Notes: generated from the sequence alone by a model not told the origin. A DNA stretch of 64,000 bases from Cyanophora paradoxa (GCA_004431415.1 QPMI01000514.1:248001-312000); one strand, 5' to 3'. Numbered from the stretch's first letter, positions 32,944-44,983 are shown. Numbers and translations: made by a program.

Positions 32944-35900
32944 ATGCTCGGCGCCGGCATAAACCTCTGGGATCTCTTCGAGGATGGAGTGTCCCTTCAG
33001 CGCCACGGGGCTTTGCTCTGCGTGCATTGCTCGTCCCTTTGCATCCATTACATGTCGGATGGCGCCTTCGAGTGGCTCGGAGTAGCGCCTGTCCCCCTCG
33101 ACCCGGGCGGCGTTGATATCTTTCACGTCTTCCCCGGCGCGAAGCAGATTCTGAACAATGAGGACTTCAGCTCCTGGAACGCAATCTTGCTCACTACTGC
33201 GTCGGGTCGATCCTTCAAGTGGTGCGGCTACTGCCGGGCTGGGCGGCCCCTTCCGATCTATGTCCGTTTCGACCCGCGCCCGGCACGCAGCTCCGTCCAC
33301 ACGACCGACGACGGTTACTTCGTGCGCTCGCCCGCGAGCTCGCGCGCTCACTGCGCCCGCCACCTCGCCCGCGCCCGCCCGCCGACTCGAGCTCCCGCCT
33401 GCGCGCTCAGGTCCTGGAGCTCGAGGAGCCGCTGGAGGACCCGCCGGCCTTCGTCGACCGCGTCAACGAGGCCTGTGGTGCGCGCCGGCGCCGGCGCCGG
33501 CCCCGAGCGAGCCGAGCCGAGCGGCGTTGCGTGCGCGGCGCAGAGCGGCTGCTGCTGATCGATGGCGAGGAGGAGCTCCTCGAAACGGTCGTCTCGGAGC
33601 TCGCCGCCCTCGCCGAGACCGCGGATCGAATCCTCGTCTACCGCCTCGCTCCGTGCGCACCCTCTGACACGGGGAGGCGGGGCGACCGCCGGCGCCGCCC
33701 CCCCGGGAGGCGCGGGACGTGCGGAGGGGTCCGGGGAGGCGTGCGGCGGGGCCTGCGCCGCGGCTGCTGACCCAAAGGTGGCGGGGGGCAGGGGCGGGGG
33801 GCACGGGCAGGTCGTCGCGGAGCGCCTGAGGCACGCCTCCTGGCCCCCCTACCTGGGCCTCGCCCTGCCCCCGGCCGAGATTCCCGTCCCCGGTCCGCCC
33901 CGCCCCGCCCCGCCCCGCCCAGCCCCGACCCCAAGCCCCTCGCTCCCGTCCGAGCGGCTCACCGAGGCGACTCGCAGCGGCGCGGCACCGCTACATATCG
34001 TTCTCGGAAGGGACGAACAGCCTGGTCCAGGTCGCGCCGAGCGCGCGGCACCCGCCCGACCTCTCCCGCGCCCTCCTGCTCGGCCACACCCCGAGCCAGC
34101 GGCAGTACTACGAGGCGAGCGCGCGCGCCGCGCTGCGGGGCGCCTGCACGGCGCCGTGCCGACGGGGCCCCGCCGGCAGGCCCTCGGGGTCAAGTCCGTA
34201 CTCGTCTACAGCATCGAGCTCCCGGGGCAGGGCGTCTGGGTCCGTCCCCCCTCCCCCCCTGGCCCCCGCCCCGCCCGCGCCGCCACCCTCCCTCTCGTCC
34301 GAGCCGCCCCCGCACCCCCGCAGGGTTACCTGTGCCTGCACGCCGCCTCCGAGGCGCACGTGCCCATCGACAGGCGAAACGGTACGAAGGGGTGCGTGGG
34401 CCGAGGGGCCCTCGTGCGCTGACCGGGGGCGGCGGGGCGCGCGCGCAGCGATGCTGCCCCTCGTGCGCACCTTCTGCGGCACCTTCAAGGGCATCAAGGC
34501 GCGCGCCGGGCCGTGCTCGCGGGGGGACCATGCCCCCATACCCGCTGACCCGCTGACCCGCCCCGGCGCCTGCACCCTCGCCCCCTCCTGCAGGCCCGCC
34601 TGCGCATGCGGGACGAGCACAGGGCCCAGGAGCTTCAGATCAGGGTCTTCTCCCGCATCAAGGTGCCCCCCTTCCGCCCCGCCCGGTCGCCCGCCGACAT
34701 CGCTCCTTGCGCCAGGGCCAGGCGGACCTGCTGGCGGGGCTCCTCGACGGCACCCCCTCCTTCGCGGACGCCGTGCCCTGCTCCGCCTGCGCCGTCATCG
34801 CGAATGGGGCGGTGCGCGCGCGCCCCCGGCCGCCCGCCCCGACCACCCGCCCCGCTCCCTTTCGTATGCCGTACCCGGCAGGTCGCCTGCTCGACGGGGG
34901 CGGCCCTACCCGTCCACTTTCTTGTCCGCGCGTCGAAGGTTCCCGCTTGTTTCTCCCCCTTCCTTTCTCGCTTGTCCCGTTGAGGCGTACCCCCCACAGA
35001 TTCTCCAGGCGTCGACGAACTCCCTGGATGGCGTTTGGGCGTCCGGGTACCCCTCTTCGCACCCCAGTTTCGAGCCCTGCGCGGCAGCTGACTGCCCCCG
35101 CAGGGCCCTGGATGCGGGCCGCCTCTGGGTCCGCCCACCCCTCATCCTCTCCGCCCACCCCTTCCCCCCCCCCTCCCTGATGACGGAACCCCCGCCCCCC
35201 AAAGCTCACCGACCGACTCGGCGAGCTCCTTCCCGACGCGGTCCGCGTACCGCGCTCCGCTTCTCCCCTCCCCGCTCACCTTTCGCCGCAGCCGAACTAC
35301 ACGCCGGTGGCCGCGGGCGCGCTTCTCGTCCAGGTCTCCTGGCGGATGCAGGTTCGGATCCCGCCGCTCCCTTTTCTGTGCCCGCTGACGGCCCTTTCGC
35401 TCAGGTCTACGTGTAAGCGCTTGCCGCCTCCGAACCGCTCGCTCCCTCGTCTCGGCTCCGCACGGGCCCACGCGTCAGTCTCGCAGAATGTGGCTCCGGC
35501 CGGCGGCGGAGGGCCCCGTTCAGTTTGCGGGGATCGAGCCCGGATGCGGGCCTTCCAACCCCGCGCCCCCGGTCACCGAGCGGTCCCCGCCGGCGGCCAA
35601 CGGCGGTGCGCACCGCCTCGGGAGCCCCCTCGCGCCGCGGGCGTCGCGCGCCATGGAGCGAGCGCGTGGGTGGCGTGGGGCGGCGGGGGGGCAGGGCGGA
35701 GGAGCAGCGTGGTGCTGGACCACTGCGAGCCCTGGGAGGAGGCCGCCCTCAACGTCGCCCAGGCGAGAGAGCCCGGCGCGCCCCGCCCCGCCCCCCTCAC
35801 CTCGCCCCGGGCCCCACCCCAGGCCATCGGCCGCACCATGCACGAGGCGCTCCGCATCAACAAGATGATCGCGTGCGCCCCGCCCCGCCCCGCCCCGGGC

Positions 35901-38900
35901 CCTCCCCCTGCGCACGAGCAGCTCTGACGGCGGCTCCTGGGGGCCCGCAGGGGGTCCGCTCAGCGGCTGGACCTGCTCGCCGACCAGATGCACCAGATCA
36001 TCTCGAGCGGCGAGCACGCCTCCCGCCCCGCCCCGCCCCTGCCCGCTGAGGGGGCGGCGCGGGGCGGGCAGTGCCCGTGGTGATCGTGCGGATCGACAAG
36101 GAGTACCGCATCCGCGAGTGGAACCCCGCCGCCGAGGCCCGCCCCCCCTCCCTCCCACCCTCTCCCCTCCCTCTTCACCCGACCCTCCCCCCAGGCCGTG
36201 TTCGGGTACCCCCGGTCGGCGGTGATCGGGGCGGTGGCGATGGAGATCCTGGCCCCCTCCCAGTTCGACGTGGCCGACATCCTCAGGTGAGCCCGGGCCC
36301 GGGCCCGGGCGCCCCCCGTCCTGCTCTGGCCTGCCGCCTCCCATGCACGAACCATCTGTGCTGACCGCCCCCTCAGCTCGATCCTGTGCCGCGCGCTCGA
36401 CGGCATCCAGACGCGCGAGTTCGAGATCGCCCTGCAGCCCCGCCCCAACGTCCCCAGGCGACCCCTCTCCCGGCGCCCCGCCCCGCGCCCTCTTTCCCCC
36501 CTCTCATCCGCCTCGCTTTCCGCGCGCGCAGGCGGCTCTATCTCCTCACGACGGGCGCCGAGGTCCAGCGCGGTGGCAGCATCAACGGGGTACCCCACCG
36601 CCCCCCCCCCCTCTTACCCCTAGTTGAGTACCCCCTCACCTTTTCTCTGGGGCAGGCGATCTGCGTCTTCCAGGACGTCTCGGCCCTCCACCAGGTCCCT
36701 CCTTCCTCGGCCCCGCTCCATCGACGTCTAACCCCCCGCGCCCCCCCGCCCCGCCTCCCTCCCCCGCAGCTGACCGCCGAGAAGAGCGCGAACGCGGCCA
36801 AGGTGCACCCCCCCCCCTCTCCCCCCCCCCCCCCCCCCGAGGCGGGCTCCGCCCGGCGCCTGACACGGCGGGGACACCCCGCGCAGTCGTCTTTCATGGC
36901 GTCGATGTCGCAGAGCATGCGGGCGCCCTCAACGGTGCGGTAGCCCCCTCTTCCACCCCCCCCCCTCTCCGCCCCCCGGCCCCCCGGCCCCCTTACGCTC
37001 CTCCCCGGGCAGGCCTGATTGGGATGCTGTGCCTGGCGTCGGAGACGGAGCTGCCCCAGGATGTGCGCAACTACATGTCCACCGTCCGCCCTCCCGCACG
37101 CCCTCCCCCGCTCTCTTCGCGCCGCCCACCGCGCTTTCCTTCTCTCCCCTCGCTCCCCCGGCAGGCGACGGACTGCGGGGCGTACCTGCAGGAGCTGATC
37201 TCGAACATCCTGGACGTCTCCCTCGCTGAGGCCAAGCGCCTCGTCCTCAAGAAGGCGCGCCCGGCGGCCAAGGGCCGGGGCCCCGCCCCGCCCCGCCCCG
37301 CCCCGGCCTGATCTCCCGGCCGGGCCGCGCCCGTGCAGGAGCCTTTCGACTTGGCCGCCGCCGTCGACTCCGCCGTCTCCGTTGCTACCGCCCGCGTGCG
37401 CGCCGCGCCCCGCGCCGCCCCGGCCGTTCCGCCCCTGCATCTGGAGCGGAGGGGGCAGGCGGGGGCGCGGAGGGGCGACGTGCGGGTCTCGCACGGGGCC
37501 GTCCTAGAGCGCTTCTGCATCGGCGACGCCGGCCGCCTCAAGCAGGTCCGCAGCAACACCGCGTGAACTAGAGGCTTGCGGGGGCATACGCTTCCCCTAC
37601 GCTTTCCACCCCCACTTCCAACCCCTCCCCGCCCCCCCCCCCAGCCTGACGCCCCTCGCCCAGGTGCTGATTAATCTCCTGTCGAACGCGCTGAAGTACT
37701 CTGAAGAAGGCAGCCCCGTCGACGTCGAGGCCCGCCCTGCTTGGCCCCCTTGTGCTCTGCTCCCCTCGGCTCAGCTCGGCTCTGGCAGGTGTCGGCGCCG
37801 CGGGTGGCGGAGGCGCAGGCGACCCTCCGCATCGCCATCACCGACCGTGGCATCGGTGCGCGGCACCGGCGGAGGGGCGAGGTAGAGGGGTGGGTGAGGG
37901 AGGGGGGGGTGTCGATGAAGGGGGACCGGGGCCCTGCCCCGCGTGCGCTCGCCCTCGCCCGCCCTGACCGGCGGCGGCGGCGGGACCAGGCATCAAGCCC
38001 GAGGACCAGGCGCGGCTCTTCCAAGTGCCCCCTTGTTCCCTCCCATCGCCTCCCCGCTTCTCCCCCCCTGACGGGGCCCTTCTGCGTGCGCGCGCGCAGC
38101 TCTACTCGCGGGTGCGGGACCCGGCGGCGGCGGACCCGGGCGGCTGCGGCATCGTGCGCTGCCCGCCCCGCCGCCTCCTCTCCCTCCCCTCCTCACCCCC
38201 CATCGGCGCTCAGGGCCTGTGGCTCTCGCGGGACCTGGCGAGGCTGATGGGGGGCCAGCTCGAGTGCTCCTCCAGACACGGCCAGGCGCGCTGCGCTCCG
38301 CTTTGTTTTGCTTCCCCTTGCCTTGCTCCGCCCTCCACCTCCAACTCTGACCCGGCGCCCCGCAGGGCTCGACGTTCACCCTCACTGTCCCCTTCCCGCT
38401 GCACATCGCCGCGCCGGGCCCGGCCCCCGCCCCCAGCAAGGTCCCGCGCCGCACCTCTCCCATCCCGTTCTCTCTCTCGAGCGCCACCCGCCCCGTCCTG
38501 ACGCCGGCGGGCGGGGCGGGGCAGGCGCAGGCGGCGGCGCAGGCGGCGGGGGCGCGCAAGGGTCAAATCCTGCTAGCGGAGCCTTCGCCCACCTCGGCCC
38601 TTGTTGCCCTGAAGGCGCGCCCAGCGCAGCTCAGGGCAGCTCGAGGCGGGGCGGGGCGTGACGCTCGTGGGGCGCAGTACCTGGAGAAGGCGGGGCACGG
38701 GGTGGTGCACGTGGCGACGGGCCCCGAGGCGGTGGAGGAGCACAGGGAGCGCCTCCAGCGCGGCGAGCCCCTCGACCTCGGTCCGCCGCTAGAGCGCACT
38801 GCTCGGAGCCCGCCCGGCGGCTGCGCGGCCCCTCACCCGCGCCTTCCCCCGCAGTCCTCCTCGACACCGACCTGCCGCAGCTCAGGTGCGCCGCGCCCCC

Positions 38901-39388
38901 CGTGCCCCGCCCCGCCCCCGCCCCGCCTCCGACACGGCCGCGGCGCAGCGGGTACGACGTCGCGCGGCGCATCCGCGAGTACGAGCGGGCGGAGCAGCGC
39001 GTGCGCCCCGCGGCGCCGGCCCCCCGCCCCCCCTCGGCCTCCGCCGCCTGAGGGGACGCCGGGGGCAGCCGCCGGTGCCGATCCTGGCCGTCTCCACGCG
39101 TGTCCTCCGCGAGGACGAGCTCCGCTGCTACGGTCCGCCCCCGCCCGCCCACCTCCCAGCCTTCTTCTCTGTGCCGACGCCCCTCGCCTCCCCTCGGCAG
39201 ACGCGGGGATGTCGGAGCTGCAGACGAAGCCGCTCCAGTGCGAGCGGCTCCTGGAGGCCGTCGCCCGCCTCATCGGCGCCGCCGACCAGCGCCGCCTCTC
39301 CGCCCACGGCCGCCCCAGCCTCGCCCCCGCCCCCGCCCCGCCCGCCGGCCCCGCCCCGGTTCCTCTGTCCGCTCGCCCCGATCACTGA
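32944..39388 (+). CDS. Phytochrome hybrid kinase with degenerate H-box (PHY-B)
   Basis: Chosen start is the first ATG (32944) ahead of the N-terminal PAS domain (AFEWLGVAP, AILLTTASGRSF). GAF: LLIDGEEELLETVV, GQVVAERLRHASWPPYLGLA, PAEIP in place of DIP, and TPSQRQYY where Cys-His would sit. Then VYSIELPGQGVWG joined to YLCLHAASEAHVP. PHY domain about 34450-35750. Second PAS: VPVVIVRIDKEYRIREWN and VFGYPRSAVIG. HisKA motif reads FMASMSQSMRAP, with Gln for the phosphoacceptor His. The HATPase domain is intact (LINLLSNALKYSEEG, DRGIGI, GLWLSRDL). The receiver keeps LLDTDLPQLSG and TKPL but has AEP where ED is usual. Stop at 39386-39388. The kinase probably cannot autophosphorylate, while ATP binding looks preserved. 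Domains are certain; some exon joins are not. Confidence 0.82.
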
Positions 39389-40035
39389 TACCGATCGCCG
39401 GATCGACGACGGGCGCCTTCTTTTTGCTTTTTCATTGTGCAGCAGCAGATCGGCGTAGTTTGTTTTTGACTTTCTTTCAATCCGGCGGCTGGCACCAGCG
39501 GCCAGCCCTCAGGGCCTACGGTCACCCAGGAATGCTGATTTTTGCTTTTTCTCTGATGGTTTGCGATCGAAAACAGGATGATTCAAACTCTTTCATCTCA
39601 TCTCTTGCTTCTATGTAGAATTCGATCGAAGTGTTGTGAAACCATGGAAGCGTAAAACTGGCTGGCGCCTATACTACGATAGTTCAGACCGTTCAGATTG
39701 ACAGTGCGTGCTCAAAGCCACATAGTAGTGCGAGTCTCTCATGGTTGCGTTTAGGAGTGCAGTGAATTGTCGCTTAAGCAGCTGAATCAGTGAATCAGGC
39801 TGGGGTGCTGGTTGGACTTTAGCAGTACTAGTACAGAATTCAGGCTAGCCGATTTCATGCTAGCCTAGGCCTGTTTAGAAATCAGGCTGGACCGGAGTCA
39901 GGCTGACGACTTCGCCTGATTCAAGCCTGACTCCGCCCGATTTTTAATCGGGTGCCTGGCGACGTTGTCAGCTGCGCATGCAGGGATGCATATGGGAAAT
40001 CTTGCATGCGCATGCACGTGCACGCGCCCGCGGAC
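39389..40035. other. Intergenic downstream of PHY-B
   Basis: No gene seen. 39800-39960 contains about seven spaced copies of CAGGCT(G/A)G/GATTCAGGCT-like words. 39990-40030 is rich in GCATGC and CACGTGCACG palindromes. Confidence 0.55.
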
Positions 40036-40052
40036 CGTATATATATGTACAC

Positions 40053-41203
40053 TTTTTTTTGCAAAAATGACGATATATTGACGGCACTACCACATCAATC
40101 TATCGGGCCCTTCCGAAAGTAGACAAGTCGAATCTACCTAAACCGAAGTTTACCAGTCTGCCTCGCTACGAAGTAGAAAGTAGCAAAACAGCTGGCCATG
40201 AGCCCACCCTAAGAGAGTCCTGTCAATAGACTGCGCGAGCAAGGTTTCTCGTTTTCCGATAGCCTGCCTATCCAGCGAACAGCCTACAACAGGATGCATA
40301 AGAGCACATCCCTCTAAAGGGAGTCAGGAAGCAGGAAAGGATCTGCGAAGAAACCCAACCTCAGAGTAAGGCGGCGATGAAAAAGAAAACGTAGCGTCGC
40401 GCGTGTCGCCTACTCCTACTTCTATATCTAGGGCGAGAGAAAGAGAAAGGAGGGCGACTGCGGGTGGCGTGCTTCGCCCCCAACTCCGCCCGCGGCGACC
40501 CACGAGGGGCCGCCGCTGGAGCGGTTTGCCAGGAGCGAGCCGCCACCGCGCGCCGGAGTCCCTCATCCTCGAGCTCCCGCCGCAGTACGTGAGGATCGAT
40601 GCGCCGCCGCCGAGACCGCGCCCCAGGCCGCCGCGAGCCGCGCCGGATGTTGCCGTCTCCGATCCGCCTGCGAGCGCCCCGGGTGCCCGCGGAGGGGAAG
40701 AGAAGCACGGGCCGCCAAGGGACAAGAACCCGGAGGCGATGCGGAGAGGAGGAACCGCGCGCCGGGAGGGGTTGGTGACGCGAACTGGGAAAGCGCCGGA
40801 TGGCGCGACGGGCCCCCGCGCAGCAGGCGGCGGTGAGGCTGGCGTCAGCTGGCGACTAAGGCGATCCTACTCGCTTCGGCTCTGCAGCCTTCTACTCTGC
40901 TGGACGCTGTTGGATGGTGCGACCGAAGAGCAACCTGCGTGCACGCGGGGGATCCGCCGCGCCCGGGGCGTCCTTACGCGCACGGCGCACGATCCAGGAC
41001 GAGCCCAGATCGGCGCCAGACCCGCCGGGCGCGGCTATCGATCCTTCCCGAGATTGCGCTAGCTGCCAGCGGGCGCGATGTTCCCGGGCTTGCCGGAACG
41101 CCAGCAGGCTGCAGAAGACGAAGCTGCTACGCACTGTCCCCCGCGGGGCGCACGAGGGCGCCGCCAAGGCGGCCCTCGCAACCCCGTACCCCCCCGAGGG
41201 AAT
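40053..41203 (-). mobile_element. Retroposon with 17-bp target duplication
   Basis: A 1151-bp segment lies between perfect copies of CGTATATATATGTACAC (40036-40052 and 41204-41220). Eight T directly follow the left copy, an A tail on the minus strand. The minus-strand 3' end (CGGAAGGGC, then TTTTTGCAAAAAAAA) resembles the small insert at 8818-8968. The interior is GC-rich, with open frames on both strands but no recognisable transposon protein. It may therefore be a non-autonomous element, a truncated LINE of another family or a reinserted transcript. The target word is partly simple sequence, which lowers certainty somewhat. Confidence 0.55.
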
Positions 41204-41220
41204 CGTATATATATGTACAC

Positions 41221-41776
41221 GTCGGACGCAGCCAGCCGCGGCGCGGCCGCGCGCGGCGCCAGCTGCATATGCATGCGCAGCGCTAGCTATAGCGCCCGCT
41301 CGAGCTCGGCCGCAGTACCTATGTACAGCGCTAGCTGCCGCAGTGCAGCGCCGCATATGCATGTGCATGCGCAGACGATTCGGTCGCTCGTCGATATGTA
41401 CATGCATATGTACACGTACAGCTCAGCGGCTCGTGCTCAGCCTCGTGGCCACAGCGCTATATATATAGCTATAGCTAGCGGTGCGGCATGCATATGACAT
41501 GCGCAGCGAGCATGATGCGCTCCGGGGATCCGTAATCGTGGCAACCGCCCCCCCGCCCCCCCGCCCCCCCCCCCCCTCCCCCCCCAAAAAAAACCCTCGC
41601 ATGCCCCTCCCCCCTTCCCGGCCCCCACTTCGTTCTCGCAGGACTCCCCCACGTAGCTAGGTACTGCAAGCAGGCAAAGTGGCGCGCCCCTACGGCGCAG
41701 GAGGAGCGGCACAAGTGAGCGCAATCGATTGCGTGAGCGGCACCGACCGCGCCGGTCTGACTGTCTTGCGCTGCAG
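41221..41776. other. Upstream region of the P450 reductase gene
   Basis: Palindrome-rich DNA (GCATGCGCA, CATATGCAT, GTACATGCATATGTAC) followed by a C-rich tract with A8 (41545-41595). The ATG at 41777 follows directly on CTGCAG, so a 5'-UTR intron ending at 41776 is possible. No coding signal seen. Confidence 0.5.
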
Positions 41777-44590
41777 ATGTCGCCCGTGGTCATAGCCATC
41801 GCTGTGGTGGTGCTCTCCTACGTGGCACAGAAGCTGCTGCGCAGGAAGAAGCCTACCGCCGCCGCGGCCAAGAAGTGCGCTTTGCGTCACGCCCCGGTTG
41901 TCGCCAGCTAACTGGCGTCCGCGCTCGCCGCGGCGCGCGGCCGTAGGGACGCGCCTAAAGCGGCCGCGGCAACGAAGCCGGTGGTGGAGGAACAGAAAGA
42001 GGAGCACGGCTTCCCGCTCCTCATCCTCTTCGGCACGCAGACAGGGAATGCCGAGAACTTCGCGCGCCAGCTCGCGCAGGAGGCGCGCAAGTACTTCTTT
42101 GCGCCGAAGGTCCTCGGCATGAACGAGGTCATGCCTGTGCGCCGTTCCCAGCTCCCGCCCGCTCGATCGCAGCGCTAACCGTGCACCCGCGCGCGGCCCA
42201 GTTCGAGGACATCCCGAAGCGCGCGTCGTTGTGCATCGTTCTGACGTCGACCTTCGGCGAGGGCGAGCCGCCCGACAACGCCGTCGACTTCTGGAAGTGG
42301 GTCGCCGGCGCCGACCGCGCACCGGACACGTTCAAGGGGCTCAAGTTCACCGTGCACCCGCTGGCCGCGCTCGCGCCTCTTGCGTTCCTTTTCCGACGCG
42401 GCGGCGCAGGTTTTCGGGCTCGGCAACAAGCAGTACGAGCACTACCAGGCGATGGGCCGCGGCATGGAGAAGCACTTCGAGCGCCTCGGCGGCGAGATCG
42501 CCTTCGAGCGCGGCGAGGGCGACGACGACGGGACGTGCGTTCCCGCGCCTCCGCCGCTCCCTTTCGGGGCCGCCGCTGAGGCGGGGGCAGCCTGGAGGAG
42601 GACTTCAACAAGTGGAAGGCGCGGCTGTGGCCCGGCATCGCGCACTTCGCGGAGGCGGAGGGCGCGAAGATGAACGGCGCCGCCAACGGCCACGTCGAGG
42701 CCGCGTGCGCGCGCCTCTCCCGCGGCGGCGCGGCGCCAATGGACCAGTTGGGGCGCTGACCTCGGCCGGCGCGCGCGGCAGGCACGCGACGCCGGCGTAC
42801 AAGCTGGTGCTCCACGACGCGGCCACGCACGTGCCGGACGCGAGCGAAGAGGCGGCGGCGCTCGCCGTGCAGCAGCAGCACAGCGTCTCGCTCGCGCGCG
42901 TCGCCGTCAACCGCGAGCTCCACACGCCCGCCTCGGACCGCTCCTGCCGCCACATCGAGATAGAGATCCCGAACCTCTCGTGCGACCCGCGCGGCTCTTC
43001 CCCGCCCCGCCGGCGGCCGACCCGGCGGCGGCGGGCGTTGGGGCAGGTACGAGGCGGGAGACCACCTGGGCGTGCACCCGGAAAACGAGCCGGCGGTGGT
43101 CGAGGCGGCGGCGAGGCGCCTGGGGCTCTCGCTGGACACCGTCTTCTCGCTGGTGCCGGCGGACGAGGCGGCCTCGCAGCACGGGCCCTTCGCGAGCCCG
43201 ATGACGCTGCGGGCGGCGCTGACGCGGCTCGTGGACCTCACCGGGCCGCCCCGCAAGAGCTACTTCAGGGCCCTCGCCGAGTACGCCGAGCACCCTGACG
43301 AGAAGGAGCGCCTCCTCGAGATCGCCTCCAACTCGGTCCGCCCTCGCCCTCGATTCCGATTCGAGCGGATTGTTCGTTCTGAGCCGAGTCCGCCGCGGCA
43401 GGCGGAGTACAACGCGTTCGTCGTGAGCGCGCTGCGGACGCCGGTGGAGGTCCTCTGCGCCTTCTCCTCCGTCATCATACCCCTCGAGGCCTTCCTCCCC
43501 GCCTGCGGCCGCCTCCAGGTGCCCCCCCTTTCCTTTTTGTTCCTTTGCCTTCCTTTCCGACGTCTCCGCCCGCGCAGCCGCGGTACTACTCCATCTCGTC
43601 GTCCCACAAGGCGACCCCCGGGCGCGTCCACATCACCGTGTCGGTCGTCCGGTGAGGCGGCCTCGGCCGGCGCGCCTCGCCTCGCCGTGCCTCACGTGGG
43701 GGCGCGGCTGCTGCGCAGGTACGCGACGCCGACGGGCCGCGCGCACAACGGCGTCTGCTCGACGTGGCTCGCGGCCCTCAAGCCCGGCGCCAAGGTGCCC
43801 CTCTTCGTCCGCCGCTCGGCCTTCAAGCTCCCGCCCTCCATCGCCACGCCCATCGTCATGGTCGGGCCCGGCACCGGTGCCCCCTCGCCAACGACCCCGC
43901 CCCCCCGCCCGCCCTCACCGCCCCCTCCCCGCAGGCCTGGCGCCCTTCCGGGGCTTCCTGTGGGAGCTGCACGCGCTGCAGGCGGCCGGCGCGGCGGCTG
44001 AGGCGCACCTCTACTTCGGCTGCCGCTCCTCCAAGGTCGACTACATCTACCAGGTGCCCCCGGGGCGCCCCCGGCACTCCCCCCCGCGCTCGTCGAACCC
44101 ACCCCGCCTTTTCCTTCCCATAGCGGGGGTAGAGCGCTTTCTACTGACCGCCACGCCCCGCGCAGGAGGAGCTCGAGCGCTTCGTGGCGGCCGGCCTCCT
44201 CAAGAACCTCCGCGTCGCCTTCTCCCGCGAGGGGGTACGCCCCTCGCTCGCCCCTCGGGCGCCCCGGCGGGGGCCGACGCGGGGGCGCGCGCGCAGGCGG
44301 GGAAGGTGTACGTGCAGCACAAGCTCGCGGAGGACGGGCGCCTCCTCTGGCCCCTCCTCCGCGACCGCGGCGCCTACTTCTACGTCTGCGGGTGCGCCCC
44401 CCCTCGAGTTCGAAGCCTTGAATTTGAAGTTTCCAATGCGAACAGGGACGCGCGGGCGATGGCGAAGGACGTGTCGAAGGCGGTGCACGCGGTGGCGGAG
44501 GGCGCCGGCGGCCTCTCCCCCGACGAGGCCGCCGCCTTCGTCAAGCACATGCACGCCTCCGGGCGCTACCAGCAGGACGTCTGGTACTAG
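41777..44590 (+). CDS. CPR: NADPH-cytochrome P450 reductase
   Basis: Membrane-bound diflavin enzyme passing electrons from NADPH through FAD and FMN to cytochrome P450s at the ER. The ATG opens a hydrophobic anchor (VVIAIAVVVLSYVAQ) followed by LLRRKK. FMN domain: LFGTQTGNAENFARQL, TSTFGEGEPPDNA, VFGLGNKQYEHY. Connecting and FAD domain: YEAGDHLGVHPENEP, RYYSISSS, GVCSTWL. NADPH domain: PIVMVGPGTGLAPFRGF, YFGCRSS, YVQHKL, YFYVCGDARAMAKDV. The protein ends QQDVWY, so the aromatic Trp that stacks on FAD is followed by one extra Tyr. About 12 introns, mostly GTGCGC or GTCCGC donors, can be placed so that every family motif stays in frame. The gene looks complete and functional. Confidence 0.92.
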
Positions 44591-44983
44591 CCGCTCCACC
44601 CCTAGCTAGCCATAGCTTACTAGCCGCCAGCTTATTAGGCCCCAGCTTTCTTTCAGTTGCTTCTTCAGTTATTGTCGGCTGCGAGGACTCGTTGGCTAGC
44701 CGAGTCGCGATGCGGCGGCGACCGGTACCAGCTCTAGGCTGGCCTGCCTCCTTAGGACACGTATGTGCCGCTGTGCCGACAGAGATGCGCTTTAATGCAT
44801 ATGGTAGTTCAGGTTGAACGTGCAGTGCCCCCGTGTATGACCCCCTTCCGGCAGTCATTTCAACGACAATTGAAAGGCAGTACATACGTAGGCTCAAGAT
44901 CAAAATTATTAATATTATTAATTGGAATCTTTTTAAAAAAAAAAAAGATCAAAATTATTAATATTATTAATTGGAATCGCTGC
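44591..44983. other. Downstream of the P450 reductase gene
   Basis: No gene seen. A 34-bp word (AAGATCAAAATTATTAATAT and 14 more bases) occurs at 44896-44929 and 44945-44978, separated only by five T and ten A. An inserted tail with its target duplication would look like this. Confidence 0.5.

Noticed and set aside
40324-40725. Open frame on the minus strand inside the retroposon
   Set aside because: Low-complexity Gly/Ser/Arg content, no ATG-supported start, and overlap with a frame on the other strand.
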